A stretch of DNA of 64,000 nt. It comes from VBDM01 sp963699535 (GTDB lineage: Bacteria > Pseudomonadota > Gammaproteobacteria > Burkholderiales > SG8-39). Under the pieces are notes generated by a model that made no database searches, was not told the origin of the DNA, and was given only the letters and a program-made list of their open reading frames with translations. Positions within the stretch are counted from its first letter, which is position 1. Each line of letters opens with the position of its first letter. The stretch lies in contig CAVOUJ010000013.1 in the NCBI GenBank assembly GCA_963699535.1, positions 62,001 through 126,000 of the forward strand. Reading direction: 5' to 3'. A program made the position numbers and the translations under genes. Shown here piece by piece: positions 17,000-24,583 of the stretch.

Positions 17000-17536
17000 A
17001 TGGAGCAGTTCCGCGGAACTACTATCGTATCGGCGCGCCGCGACGGCAAAGTTTCCCTGGGCGGCGACGGCCAGGTCACGCTCGGGAACGTCGTCGTCAA
17101 GGCAAGCGCCCGGAAGGTCCGGCGCCTGTATCACGACCGGATCCTCGCCGGCTTTGCCGGAGGGACAGCGGACGCCTTCACGCTCTTCGAGCGCTTCGAG
17201 GCGAAACTCGACAAGCACCAGGGGAACCTGCTGCGCTCGGCGGTGGAGCTGGCCAAAGACTGGCGAACGGACCGCGTGCTTCGGCGCCTGGAAGCGATGC
17301 TTGCCGTCGCAGACCGCGAGACTTCCCTCATCATCACCGGAGTGGGCGACGTCATCGAGCCGGAGCTCGGATTGGTGGCGATCGGCTCGGGCGGCCCCTA
17401 CGCGCAGGCGGCGGCGCGCGCCCTCCTCGACAATACCAAGCTCGACGCGGAGAGCATCGTCCGCAAGTCGCTTGCGATCGCTGGCGAGCTTTGCATCTAC
17501 ACCAACCAGCAGATCGTGGTCGAAACGCTGGAGTAG
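17000..17536 (+). CDS. hslV: ATP-dependent protease peptidase subunit HslV
   Basis: Threonine peptidase that forms the double-hexamer core of HslUV. The 178-residue sequence begins MEQFRGTTIVSARRDG; processing before TTIV exposes the catalytic N-terminal Thr. GGDGQVTLG and the GTADAFTLFERFE loop are family-typical. hslU follows after 24 nt, forming the standard operon. No sigma-32 promoter is obvious directly before hslV. Confidence 0.96.
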   Translation: MEQFRGTTIVSARRDGKVSLGGDGQVTLGNVVVKASARKVRRLYHDRILAGFAGGTADAFTLFERFEAKLDKHQGNLLRSAVELAKDWRTDRVLRRLEAMLAVADRETSLIITGVGDVIEPELGLVAIGSGGPYAQAAARALLDNTKLDAESIVRKSLAIAGELCIYTNQQIVVETLE

Positions 17537-17560
17537 AGCAGGACTGGGACCCCGGCATCC

Positions 17561-18919
17561 ATGTCTTCCATGACTCCCCAGGAAATCGTCCACGAATTGG
17601 ACAAGCACATCATCGGCCAGTCACGTGCGAAGCGCGCCGTCGCGATTGCCCTCAGAAACCGCTGGCGCCGGCAGCAGGTGAGCGAGCCCCTGCGCCAGGA
17701 AATCACCCCCAAGAACATCCTGATGATCGGCCCCACAGGGGTGGGGAAGACCGAGATTTCAAGGCGACTGGCACGCCTCGCCGATGCGCCTTTCATCAAG
17801 GTCGAAGCGACCAAGTTTACCGAGGTCGGTTACGTGGGGCGCGATGTCGATACCATCATCCGGGATCTCGTTGAAATCGCAATCAAGGATACGCGCGAAG
17901 CGGCTATGAGGAAGGTGCGCCGCCGCGCAGAGGACGCTGCCGAGGAGCGCGTGCTCGATGTCCTGTTGCCGCAGGCGCGGGGCGTCGCAGCGATGGAAAC
18001 GGGAGGCGCGGATTCCAGCGAAAGAGCGGGCGGCGGCGAGGAGTCGGGCACCCGGCAGAAGTTCCGCAAGAAACTGCGCGAGGGTGAGCTCGATGAAAAG
18101 GAGATCGAACTCGAAGTGCCGGTTGCGCAGGCGCACATGGAAATCTTCGCACCACCGGGGATGGAAGAACTGACGCAGCAGATCCAGGGCGTGTTCCAGA
18201 ACCTGGGCGGGAGCAGGAGAAAGCTGCGGCGGATGAAGGTGCGCGATGCGATGAGGATGCTCACCGACGAAGAGGCGGCGCGCCTGGTGAACGATGAGGA
18301 CCTGCGCGCGAAAGCGCTCGCCAACGTCGAGCAGAACGGCATCGTGTTTCTCGACGAGATCGACAAGATCACCAGCCGCGGAGAGACGGTCGGCGCCGAC
18401 GTCTCCCGCCAGGGCGTGCAGCGGGACCTGCTGCCCCTTGTGGAAGGCACCACTGTCTCGACCAAGTACGGGGTCGTGAAGACGGATCATGTCCTGTTCA
18501 TTGCCAGCGGAGCCTTCCATTTTTCCAAGCCCTCGGATCTCATCCCCGAGCTCCAGGGGCGCTTTCCCATACGCGTCGAGCTCGATTCGCTTTCTGTGGA
18601 CGATTTCGAGAGGATTCTCACGGCAACCGACGCCTGCCTCACGCGCCAGTACCAGGCGCTGCTCGCGACCGAGGAAGTCGAAGTCGCGTTCCTGCCCGAG
18701 GGCATCCGGCGGCTCGCCGAGATCGCCTGGTCGGTCAACGAGAAAACGGAGAACATCGGCGCGCGCCGCTTGTATACAGTGATGGAAAAGCTGCTCGAAG
18801 AAATCTCCTTCGACGCGGGTAAACGCGGCAAGGAGAGCTTCAGGGTCGACGCGGCGTTCGTGGATGCGAAGCTCAAGGATCTCTCGCAGAGCGAGGACTT
18901 GGCGCGCTACGTGTTGTGA
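17561..18919 (+). CDS. hslU: ATP-dependent protease ATPase subunit HslU
   Basis: AAA+ unfoldase partner of HslV; 452 residues. N-terminal HIIGQSRAKRAVAIALRNRWRR, Walker A GPTGVGKTE (~60), pore loop GYVGRD, I-domain (about 110-240), Walker B IVFLDEIDKI, sensor IASGAFHFSKPSDL and the C-terminal EDLARYVL tail that docks into HslV are all present. The I-domain carries a Gly/Ser/Glu-rich insertion near 150-170. Intact. Confidence 0.97.
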   Translation: MSSMTPQEIVHELDKHIIGQSRAKRAVAIALRNRWRRQQVSEPLRQEITPKNILMIGPTGVGKTEISRRLARLADAPFIKVEATKFTEVGYVGRDVDTIIRDLVEIAIKDTREAAMRKVRRRAEDAAEERVLDVLLPQARGVAAMETGGADSSERAGGGEESGTRQKFRKKLREGELDEKEIELEVPVAQAHMEIFAPPGMEELTQQIQGVFQNLGGSRRKLRRMKVRDAMRMLTDEEAARLVNDEDLRAKALANVEQNGIVFLDEIDKITSRGETVGADVSRQGVQRDLLPLVEGTTVSTKYGVVKTDHVLFIASGAFHFSKPSDLIPELQGRFPIRVELDSLSVDDFERILTATDACLTRQYQALLATEEVEVAFLPEGIRRLAEIAWSVNEKTENIGARRLYTVMEKLLEEISFDAGKRGKESFRVDAAFVDAKLKDLSQSEDLARYVL

Positions 18920-18939
18920 TGACTTTGAGAAGGAGAACG

Positions 18940-19383
18940 ATGAGAGCAATTCTTGGCGGGATGCTGCTGGTCGGTGCGGCGGCGGCGCAGGGTCAGGTCG
19001 AGGCGCGGGCCGCCTGGGTGCGCGCCACGGTGCAGGGCCAGACCACGGCCGGGGCCTACATGCAGTTGAAGAGCAGCGAGCGGGCAAGCCTGGTCGGAGC
19101 GGAGAGCCCCGCGGCAGGCAGCGTCGAAATCCATGAGACGAAGATGGAAAACAACGTGATGCGCATGCGCGCGATGTCGAGGCTAGAGCTTCCGCCCGGG
19201 AAGACCGTCGAGTTGAAGCCAGGCGGCTATCACATCATGCTCATCTCGCTTCCGCGGCCGCTGAAAAAGGGAGAAGTCGTCCCCATACGGCTCAAGGTCG
19301 AAATGGCCGACAAGTCCGTCAGAACGCTTGAAGTCAGGGCCGAGGTCCGCGAGAGTGCTGCGAGCGAACATCGGGGTCACTAG
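18940..19383 (+). CDS. PCu(A)C-type periplasmic copper chaperone
   Basis: A 147-residue secreted protein with a signal peptide (MRAILGGMLLVGAAAAQG) and the PCu(A)C copper site: HETKMENNVMRMRAM followed about 20 residues on by GGYHIML. Members carry Cu(I) in the periplasm to cytochrome oxidase CuA or SCO. The ATG at 18940 is chosen because AAGGAG lies eight bases upstream, whereas the in-frame ATG at 18916 overlaps the hslU stop. An aa3-type oxidase with SCO lies 18-25 kb downstream. It converges with, and overlaps by 4 nt, the CWC gene. Confidence 0.88.
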   Translation: MRAILGGMLLVGAAAAQGQVEARAAWVRATVQGQTTAGAYMQLKSSERASLVGAESPAAGSVEIHETKMENNVMRMRAMSRLELPPGKTVELKPGGYHIMLISLPRPLKKGEVVPIRLKVEMADKSVRTLEVRAEVRESAASEHRGH

Positions 19384-19583
19384 GGGTTCGACTCGAGCAG
19401 CGCCTCGAGGCATCGGCGACAGAAGCAGCCCGTATTCGGCTCGGGCGCGCGGAGCGCGGGAAGCGCCGCGCACCAGCAGCGATCGCGGCCCGCCTGCATT
19501 CCGCACTCGAAGGCGTCGCCACAGCGTGAGCACCGGCTCGACTGCGGGGTGTCCCGCTGAGGGGGACTAGGCCTGCTGGTCAT
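19380..19583 (-). CDS. Cysteine-rich CWC family protein
   Basis: A 67-residue protein with eight cysteines in the CWC pattern: CSRCGDAFECGM, RCWCAALP and CFCRRCLEALL. Probably a small metal- or redox-binding cytosolic protein; function unknown. Its start overlaps the preceding anti-sigma gene by 17 nt, so it is the last gene of the ECF sigma module. It is convergent with the copper chaperone gene, their stops overlapping. Confidence 0.8.
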   Translation of the reverse strand: MTSRPSPPQRDTPQSSRCSRCGDAFECGMQAGRDRCWCAALPALRAPEPNTGCFCRRCLEALLESNP

Positions 19584-19764
19584 CCGGGCCCGGATAGCTT
19601 CTCAGGGCGCGCCGCAGGAACCGCACGTGGCCGGTCAGGCGCGTGCAGGCATCGCAGGCGAAGAGGTGCAACCGCAGCGCGATTCTCTCGGTGAACGTCA
19701 AACGCCGATCCATCCCCTGCGAGATCATCCGGCTCGCTTCCCTGCAGGTGAGACTGAGTCTCAA
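19567..19764 (-). CDS. Putative zinc-finger anti-sigma factor
   Basis: A 65-residue protein with the HxxxCxxC zinc-binding anti-sigma motif (HLFACDACTRL). It has no membrane helix, so it is a soluble ZAS-type protein. It follows the ECF sigma gene by 13 nt and probably binds and inhibits it. Redox or metal release of the Zn would free the sigma factor, but that trigger is inference. Confidence 0.78.
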   Translation of the reverse strand: MRLSLTCREASRMISQGMDRRLTFTERIALRLHLFACDACTRLTGHVRFLRRALRSYPGPDDQQA

Positions 19765-19777
19765 TCGAGCTGCTCCC

Positions 19778-20365
19778 CTAACCGGCTTTAGTCGCGTCCG
19801 ACAGGAACCAGGTCCGTTCCAGGCAGGCGCGAAGGTTCATCCGCGCACGATACAGCATGACCCAGCAATTGGACGGGGTAATCCGCAATTCCTTACAGAT
19901 TTCGCCGGTCTCCAGTCCCAGCAGCTCGCGCATCATGAACGCACGCGCCGTGTTCCCGGGCAGGGTCTCAAGGCAGCGCTCGAGCGCATCGAAAAAACGC
20001 CGCTCCTCCAGCGCGCTCTCGGGGCTGCGCCATTCGCCGGGCGGCTCGATGAAATGACCGTCGCTCTCGAAGTAGGCGTCGAGGTCCTCAGTGCCGCTCT
20101 CTCCGGCGCCGAGGCCGGCCGGCCGCTCGCGGGCGCTCTTTCGGATGCTGTCGACGATCTTGTGCTTGAGGATTCCGACGAGCCAGGTCCGGACCGAGGA
20201 CTGTCCGGCGAACCGCTCCGCGCCCTGGAGGGCGGCGAGCAGCGTCTCCTGCACCGCGTCCTCAGCCGCACTGCGGTCGCGCAGCTGAAGGAGGGCGAAC
20301 CGGATCAAATAGGGGCGGTGGCCCTCGAGTTCAAGTGAGCTTGAAGCGGAAGGTGGGGTAGCCAT
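19778..20365 (-). CDS. ECF-type RNA polymerase sigma factor
   Basis: A 195-residue ECF sigma factor. Region 2 contains AAEDAVQETLLAALQGAERF and SSVRTWLVGILKHKIVDSIR; region 4 contains FMMRELLGLETGEICKELRI and the recognition helix TPSNCWVMLYRARMNLR. The start MATPPSA is preferred over an upstream ATG because the upstream extension is not family-like and would run into the hsp20 promoter. It heads an operon with an anti-sigma and a CWC protein. No autoregulatory promoter motif could be recognised. Confidence 0.88.
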   Translation of the reverse strand: MATPPSASSSLELEGHRPYLIRFALLQLRDRSAAEDAVQETLLAALQGAERFAGQSSVRTWLVGILKHKIVDSIRKSARERPAGLGAGESGTEDLDAYFESDGHFIEPPGEWRSPESALEERRFFDALERCLETLPGNTARAFMMRELLGLETGEICKELRITPSNCWVMLYRARMNLRACLERTWFLSDATKAG

Positions 20366-20421
20366 CGAAGCGCGAGGCAGCCGCTCGAATCTAGCTTCTT
20401 GCCCCGATTGCCGCAAGCGCT

Positions 20422-20449
20422 CTTGAAATCGGCGGTGGCTCCCCCACTT
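20422..20449 (+). promoter_or_regulatory. Sigma-32 (heat shock) promoter of hsp20
   Basis: CTTGAAA, a 13-nt spacer and CCCCACTT closely match the sigma-32 consensus (CTTGAAA / CCCCATNT). The site ends 46 nt before the hsp20 start. It agrees with rpoH also being encoded in this window. Confidence 0.82.
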
Positions 20450-20495
20450 CATCGGCATGCGGGCGTCTTGCCCGAACAGAATCCAAGGAGACACC

Positions 20496-20921
20496 ATGAC
20501 AAGCCTCATTCGTTACACACCGTTTGACGATCTCTTCGACGACGTTTTCAAGGGCTTCCTCGTCGGGCCGGTCGGACTTGAGACGCGAAACCCCCTGCGC
20601 GGCATCAAGCTCGATGTTGCAGAGCAGAACGGCGAATACAAGGTGCTCGCCGAGCTCCCCGGAGTCAAGAAGGAAGACATCAAGGTCAACATCGACGGCG
20701 ACCAGGTGTCGATCGTCGCTGAGTCGCGTGCCGAGCGCGAAGAGAAGGAAGCAGGGCGCGTGCTCCACAGCGAGCGTTATGTCGGCAAGGTGGCGCGCGC
20801 GTTCAGGCTGAGTCAGGAGATCGACGAGGCCCGCGCAAGCGCGAAGTACACCGACGGCGTGCTGGAGCTGACGCTTCCGAAGAAGGCGACGGCGGCCGCA
20901 AGGCAAATCACCGTCCAGTAA
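20496..20921 (+). CDS. Small heat shock protein Hsp20
   Basis: A 141-residue holdase chaperone that binds unfolding proteins under heat stress. The alpha-crystallin domain (about 35-135) carries the characteristic AELPGVKKEDIKVNIDGD start and the GVLELTLPKK end. The N-terminal TSLIRYTPFDDLFDD is typical of proteobacterial Hsp20. Start set by AAGGAGACACC-ATG. A sigma-32 promoter is directly upstream and three hairpins follow the stop. Confidence 0.95.
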   Translation: MTSLIRYTPFDDLFDDVFKGFLVGPVGLETRNPLRGIKLDVAEQNGEYKVLAELPGVKKEDIKVNIDGDQVSIVAESRAEREEKEAGRVLHSERYVGKVARAFRLSQEIDEARASAKYTDGVLELTLPKKATAAARQITVQ

Positions 20922-20923
20922 GT

Positions 20924-20958
20924 GTTAAAGCCGGACGGCCTCCGGCCGCCGGTTTAAC
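20924..20958. repeat. Inverted repeat (hairpin 1) after hsp20
   Basis: GTTAAAG-CCGG...CCGG-TTTAAC arms with internal GGCC/GGCCG pairing and small bulges form a stable hairpin beginning 3 nt after the hsp20 stop. There is no T-tract, so it may protect mRNA or be part of a composite terminator. Confidence 0.6.
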
Positions 20959-20959
20959 T

Positions 20960-21000
20960 CCGCGGGTAGGAACGGACGCTTCGCGCCGTTCATCCCGCGG
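20960..21000. repeat. Inverted repeat (hairpin 2) after hsp20
   Basis: CCGCGGG-TA-GGAACGG pairs with CCGTTC-AT-CCCGCGG around an ACGCTTCGCG loop. It is the second of three consecutive hairpins between hsp20 and argB. Confidence 0.65.
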
Positions 21001-21010
21001 GAGGAATGTG

Positions 21011-21041
21011 GAAGCGGCCCAGCGGGCCGCTTCTTGTTTTT
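21011..21041 (+). terminator. Rho-independent terminator after hsp20
   Basis: GAAGCGGCCC-AGC-GGGCCGCTTC stem followed by TTGTTTTT. Third hairpin in the row and the only one with a T-tract. Terminates hsp20 transcription ahead of argB. Confidence 0.88.
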
Positions 21042-21061
21042 CGGGAGTCGCCGGGTACAAT
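21034..21061 (+). promoter_or_regulatory. Predicted sigma-70 promoter of argB
   Basis: TTGTTT, a 16-nt gap and TACAAT precede argB by about 25 nt. The -35 hexamer coincides with the T-tract of the hsp20 terminator. Confidence 0.45.
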
Positions 21062-21085
21062 CGGCGCTCAGCCATGCGTGCGCCG

Positions 21086-21973
21086 ATGAGCGATCCCGCC
21101 CTCACGCCAGTCAACAAGGCCAAGGTTCTCGCCGAGGCCTTGCCGTATATCAAGCGCTTTCATGGCAAGACCATCGTCGTGAAGTACGGCGGGAACGCGA
21201 TGACCGACGACAGGCTCAAGCGCAGCTTCGCTCACGATGTGGTGCTGCTGAAGCTCGTGGGCATGAACCCGGTGATCGTGCACGGCGGCGGGCCGCAAAT
21301 CGACGAGCAGCTGGCGCGGCTAGGGAAGAAGGGCGAGTTCGTCCAGGGCATGCGGGTGACCGACGCGGAGACCATGGACGTAGTCGAAATGGTCCTCGGC
21401 GGACAGGTCAACAAGGAAGTAGTGACGCTCATAAACCAGGCTGGCGGAAAAGCCGTGGGTTTGACCGGACAAGACGGTGCCTTTATCCGCGCAAGGAAGA
21501 TGCTCCTCCCCGGAAAGGAGAGCGGCGGCGAGAAGGTCGACATCGGCCAGGTCGGCGAGATTGCCTCCATCGATCCGAAGGTGATCTGGGCGCTCGAGGA
21601 AAGCGGGTTTATCCCGGTCGTCGCGCCCATAGGCGTTGGCGAGGACGGACAGTCCTACAACATCAATGCCGACCTCGTCGCGGGCAAGCTCGCCGAAGTG
21701 CTGAAAGCGGAGAAGCTGGCCGTGCTCACCAACACCCCGGGCGTACTCGACCGGAACAACAAGCTGCTTACCGGTCTGACGCCAAAGAAAATCGACGCCT
21801 TGGTGGCAGACGGGACGCTCTCCGGTGGCATGCTGCCCAAGATCAGCTCGGCCCTGGACGCCGCGAAAAACGGCGTGAAAAGCGTGCACATCATCGACGG
21901 CAGGGTCGAGCACGCGCTGCTCCTCGAGATCCTCACTGACGAAGGCGTGGGAACGCTGATCCGCTCCAAGTAG
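21086..21973 (+). CDS. argB: Acetylglutamate kinase
   Basis: Phosphorylates N-acetylglutamate, the second step of arginine synthesis; amino-acid kinase fold, 295 residues. Visible motifs: KTIVVKYGGNAM near the N-terminus, VIVHGGGPQID for substrate and phosphate, NINADLVAGKLAEVL and SGGMLPKISSALDA. ATG 21086 (MSDPALTPVNKAKVL) fits family N-termini best; an ATG four codons earlier is possible. slmA follows, as in related genomes. Confidence 0.96.
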   Translation: MSDPALTPVNKAKVLAEALPYIKRFHGKTIVVKYGGNAMTDDRLKRSFAHDVVLLKLVGMNPVIVHGGGPQIDEQLARLGKKGEFVQGMRVTDAETMDVVEMVLGGQVNKEVVTLINQAGGKAVGLTGQDGAFIRARKMLLPGKESGGEKVDIGQVGEIASIDPKVIWALEESGFIPVVAPIGVGEDGQSYNINADLVAGKLAEVLKAEKLAVLTNTPGVLDRNNKLLTGLTPKKIDALVADGTLSGGMLPKISSALDAAKNGVKSVHIIDGRVEHALLLEILTDEGVGTLIRSK

Positions 21974-21992
21974 CTGCGCGAGCGCTGCCGCG

Positions 21993-22022
21993 CAGTCATC
22001 CCCGCGCAAAGCAGGATCCAGG
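21993..22022. repeat. Degenerate dispersed intergenic repeat
   Basis: GTCATCCCCGCGCAAAGC followed by AGGATCCAGG resembles the dispersed element (TCATCCCCGCGAAAGCGGGGATCC-type) common between betaproteobacterial genes. Here the second arm is truncated. No gene is visible in the remaining 157-nt gap. Confidence 0.5.
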
Positions 22023-22131
22023 TTTTCTGCCACAGTCCCGACCAATCCCGCAGGGCGGGTTGATCCCCGGTAGCAAGTACTCACCCGGAGTCATACAATG
22101 ATTCCTCCCGCAGATCTTCTGGGAGGACGAT

Positions 22132-22725
22132 ATGCCTTCTGCCAAACCCGGTGCGCGGCGTCTGCAGATCCTGCAGGTGCTCGCGCGGATGCTCGAGGAT
22201 CCCAAGGGCGAGAAGGTCACGACCGCGGCGCTCGCGAAGAAGCTCGATGTCTCCGAAGCCGCGCTTTACCGGCACTTTGCGAGCAAAGCCCAGATGTACG
22301 AGGGCCTGATCGAGTTCATCGAGGAGAGCGTCTTCGGATTGATCAACAAGATCACTGCGGAGGAAGAAGACGGGAAGAAGCAGGTCCAGGCGATCCTCTC
22401 GTCGCTGCTTGGGTTTGCCGAAAAGAATCCCGGCATGACGCGGGTGCTCGTGGGCGACGCTCTGGTCAACGAGGACGAACGGCTGCAGGCGCGCATCAAC
22501 CAGCTGCACGATCGGCTGGAGGCGACTCTCAAGCAGTGTCTGCGTGTGGCCGCGAGCCAGGCGGGCGGAGGGGGAGCGGGATCCGACACCGCGTCCGACC
22601 CCGCGCCACGCGCCAATCTCCTGCTTTGCTACGTCATGGGACGCTGGCAGCAGTTTGCCAAGAGCGGCTTCAAGCGTGCCCCCACGGAGTACTGGGACAG
22701 GCAATGGCTGCTGCTCGCCCGATAA
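22132..22725 (+). CDS. slmA: Nucleoid occlusion factor SlmA (TetR family)
   Basis: A 197-residue TetR-fold DNA-binding protein that, bound to chromosomal sites, blocks FtsZ assembly over the nucleoid. The N-terminal helix-turn-helix reads TTAALAKKLDVSEAALYRHFASK, and RRLQILQVLARML precedes it, both SlmA-like. Position after argB supports SlmA rather than a metabolic TetR repressor. RBS GGGAGGA precedes the ATG by 5 nt, and TACAAT at 22094-22099 is a possible -10. A Gly/Ala/Asp insertion near residues 143-156 is unusual. Confidence 0.88.
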   Translation: MPSAKPGARRLQILQVLARMLEDPKGEKVTTAALAKKLDVSEAALYRHFASKAQMYEGLIEFIEESVFGLINKITAEEEDGKKQVQAILSSLLGFAEKNPGMTRVLVGDALVNEDERLQARINQLHDRLEATLKQCLRVAASQAGGGGAGSDTASDPAPRANLLLCYVMGRWQQFAKSGFKRAPTEYWDRQWLLLAR

Positions 22726-22744
22726 TGCGGGTGTAGCGCAGAGG

Positions 22745-23653
22745 TCAATGGGTCGCCGTGCGCGCGGCGGACTTCGCTGCGGTCGTGAGGTAAAGGCCTA
22801 GGACTATGAAAGCGACGCCGAGCGCGTGGTACCAGCCCATGCGCTCGCCCAGAAACACCATTCCCAACAAGGCGGTGAAGGCAGGATGCAGGTGATGGAA
22901 TAACCCGGCCACCGCTGGAGTCGTCCGTTCCAGCGCCTTGTTGTAGAACACGAAAGCGAGGAACGAGGCGAACAGGGCGGTATAGGCGATCGCCGCGATC
23001 GACTCGGTCGTGACCAGCATGTGCCGGCCCGCCGTCCACTCCCACGCGTAGAACGGAAACTGCAGCACGACGCCGATCAGGGCGATCGCCGCGAGAAAAC
23101 TCATCCGGTCGAGCCCTGCCGGCCAGCGCTTCAGCAGCACTGTATACAGGCTCCAGACCGGAACCGCCGCCAGTATCCATAGGTCCCCGGGGTTGAATGC
23201 GAGCGTGCGCAATACCGAGAGTTCGCCGCGCACGATGATGGTGACTGCGCCCGCGAGCGAGAGGAGGATGCCGAGTCCCTGGCGCGTGCCGATGCGATCA
23301 CCGAGAAGGACCGCCGCGATCATCACGACGACGACGGGCACGAGCGCGACGATGAGCGCCCCGTTGAGGGCGGTGGTCGATTGCAGCCCGAGGTAGACCA
23401 TGCTCTGGAATATCGCGCCCGCGATGGCGGCCATGGGAAGCACCCACTTCCAGTGCCGGAGGAGGAGGGGCCATTGCTCGCGCAGCGACAGCCATGACAC
23501 GGGCAGGATCAGCAGCAATGACCCGGTCCAGCGCCAGAAGTTGAGCGTGAGGGGCGGAATCTGCTCGTGGATTGCCCGTCCGACCACCCAGTTGCCCGCC
23601 CAGCAAAACATCGCCAGGGCCAGCAGCAGATGAGGTGATTTAAGAAAACGCAC
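22745..23653 (-). CDS. DMT/EamA family transporter
   Basis: A 302-residue inner-membrane protein with ten predicted helices in two EamA repeats (FCWAGNWVVGRAI in repeat 1; FNPGDLWILAAVPVWSLYTVLLK in repeat 2). These permeases export amino acids, nucleotides or other small metabolites; the substrate cannot be inferred. A monocistronic gene facing slmA convergently, 19 nt apart. Confidence 0.88.
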   Translation of the reverse strand: MRFLKSPHLLLALAMFCWAGNWVVGRAIHEQIPPLTLNFWRWTGSLLLILPVSWLSLREQWPLLLRHWKWVLPMAAIAGAIFQSMVYLGLQSTTALNGALIVALVPVVVVMIAAVLLGDRIGTRQGLGILLSLAGAVTIIVRGELSVLRTLAFNPGDLWILAAVPVWSLYTVLLKRWPAGLDRMSFLAAIALIGVVLQFPFYAWEWTAGRHMLVTTESIAAIAYTALFASFLAFVFYNKALERTTPAVAGLFHHLHPAFTALLGMVFLGERMGWYHALGVAFIVLGLYLTTAAKSAARTATH

Positions 23654-23727
23654 GGCCTATGCCGGTGTCGGTCTGGTCCCGGGTGCGAATGCGCGGACGA
23701 CGCCGAAGAGGTCTGAATCTGTCCGGC

Positions 23728-24484
23728 TTACGCCGCTACTTTGGCGCACACTTCACAGGCCGGGTCCTTTGCGAAGTTGACCGTGCGCCACTGCATCGCG
23801 AGCGCATCCAGAATAAGCAGGCGGCCCTTCAATGTATCCCCGGCACCGGCGAGCAGCTTCAGCGCCTCGGCGGCCTGGACGGTGCCGATGATCCCGGTGA
23901 TCGGAGCGAACACGCCCATCACCGCGCACCGCGTTTCCTCGAGCTCGGCATTCTCCGGAAAGAGGCAGTGATAGCAGGCGCTCGAGATCGTCCCTCAGGT
24001 CGAACACGCTCACCTGACCGTCGAAGCGCACCGCGGCCCCGGAGACGAGCGGCTTCCTGTGACGCACGCAGGCGCGATTCACCGCGTGGCGCGTGGCGAA
24101 GTTGTCGGAGCAGTCGAGCACGATGCTCGCCCCGGCGACGAGCCGGTCCAGCTCCTCGCCTTCGAGCCGGCTCTGTCGGGGTACGACTCGAACCTCCGGA
24201 TTGATTCTCGCGAGCGCCTCGCGACCGGACGCGGCCTTGGGCTTCCCTATCGATTGCGTCGAGTGCAGGATCTGGCGCTGCAGATTCGTCAGATCCACCG
24301 CGTCCCCGTCGGCGAGGACTATCGTCCCGACCCCTGCCGCCGCAAGGTAAATTGCCGCCGGGGAACCGAGCCCTCCCGCGCCGATGATCAATGCGGAAGC
24401 GGCCAACAACTTCTCCTGCCCTTCGACGCCGATCTCGGGCAAGAGGATATGCCGCGAATACCTTAGGAGCTGCTCGTCATTCAT
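23728..24484 (-). CDS. moeB: HesA/MoeB/ThiF family adenylyltransferase, +1 frameshift
   Basis: E1-like enzyme that adenylates the C-terminus of a sulphur-carrier protein (MoaD or ThiS). Nucleotide-binding GAGGLGSPAAIYLAAAGVG, NLQRQILH, DCSDNFATR and two zinc pairs (CYHC and CEVC) are present. The frame slips by one base near 23980, between FDLRDDLE and ACYHCLFPENAE; the last third (GVFAPITGIIG onward) is in the shifted frame. Corrected length about 251 residues. Whether it serves molybdopterin or thiamine synthesis is undecided. Located after ctpA, as in related genomes. Confidence 0.87.
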
Positions 24485-24500
24485 AGAAGAGTGCCGCCGG

Positions 24501-24541
24501 CCGCAGAATGAACTGCGCTTCGCGTCAGTTCTATTCTGCGG
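24501..24541. repeat. Inverted repeat between moeB and ctpA
   Basis: CCGCAGAAT-GAACTG pairs with CAGTTC-TATTCTGCGG around a GC-rich loop. It is a strong hairpin in the 99-nt gap, upstream of the moeB-like start and just beyond the ctpA terminator. Confidence 0.65.
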
Positions 24542-24545
24542 AGAT

Positions 24546-24575
24546 AAAAGCGACGCGTTTTCCGCGTCCGCTTTA
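24546..24575 (-). terminator. Terminator of ctpA
   Basis: On the minus strand AAAGCGGACGCG-GAAAA-CGCGTCGCTTTT forms a hairpin ending in a short T-run, 9 nt after the ctpA stop. Confidence 0.7.
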
Positions 24576-24583
24576 TTGCTATA

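Noticed and set aside
22729..22755. GCGGGTGTAGCGCAGAGGTCAATGG looks like the 5' quarter of a tRNA (tRNA-Gly-like start and D arm).
   Set aside because: No anticodon stem, T arm or matching acceptor strand follows; the sequence runs straight into the end of the DMT transporter gene. At best a remnant.
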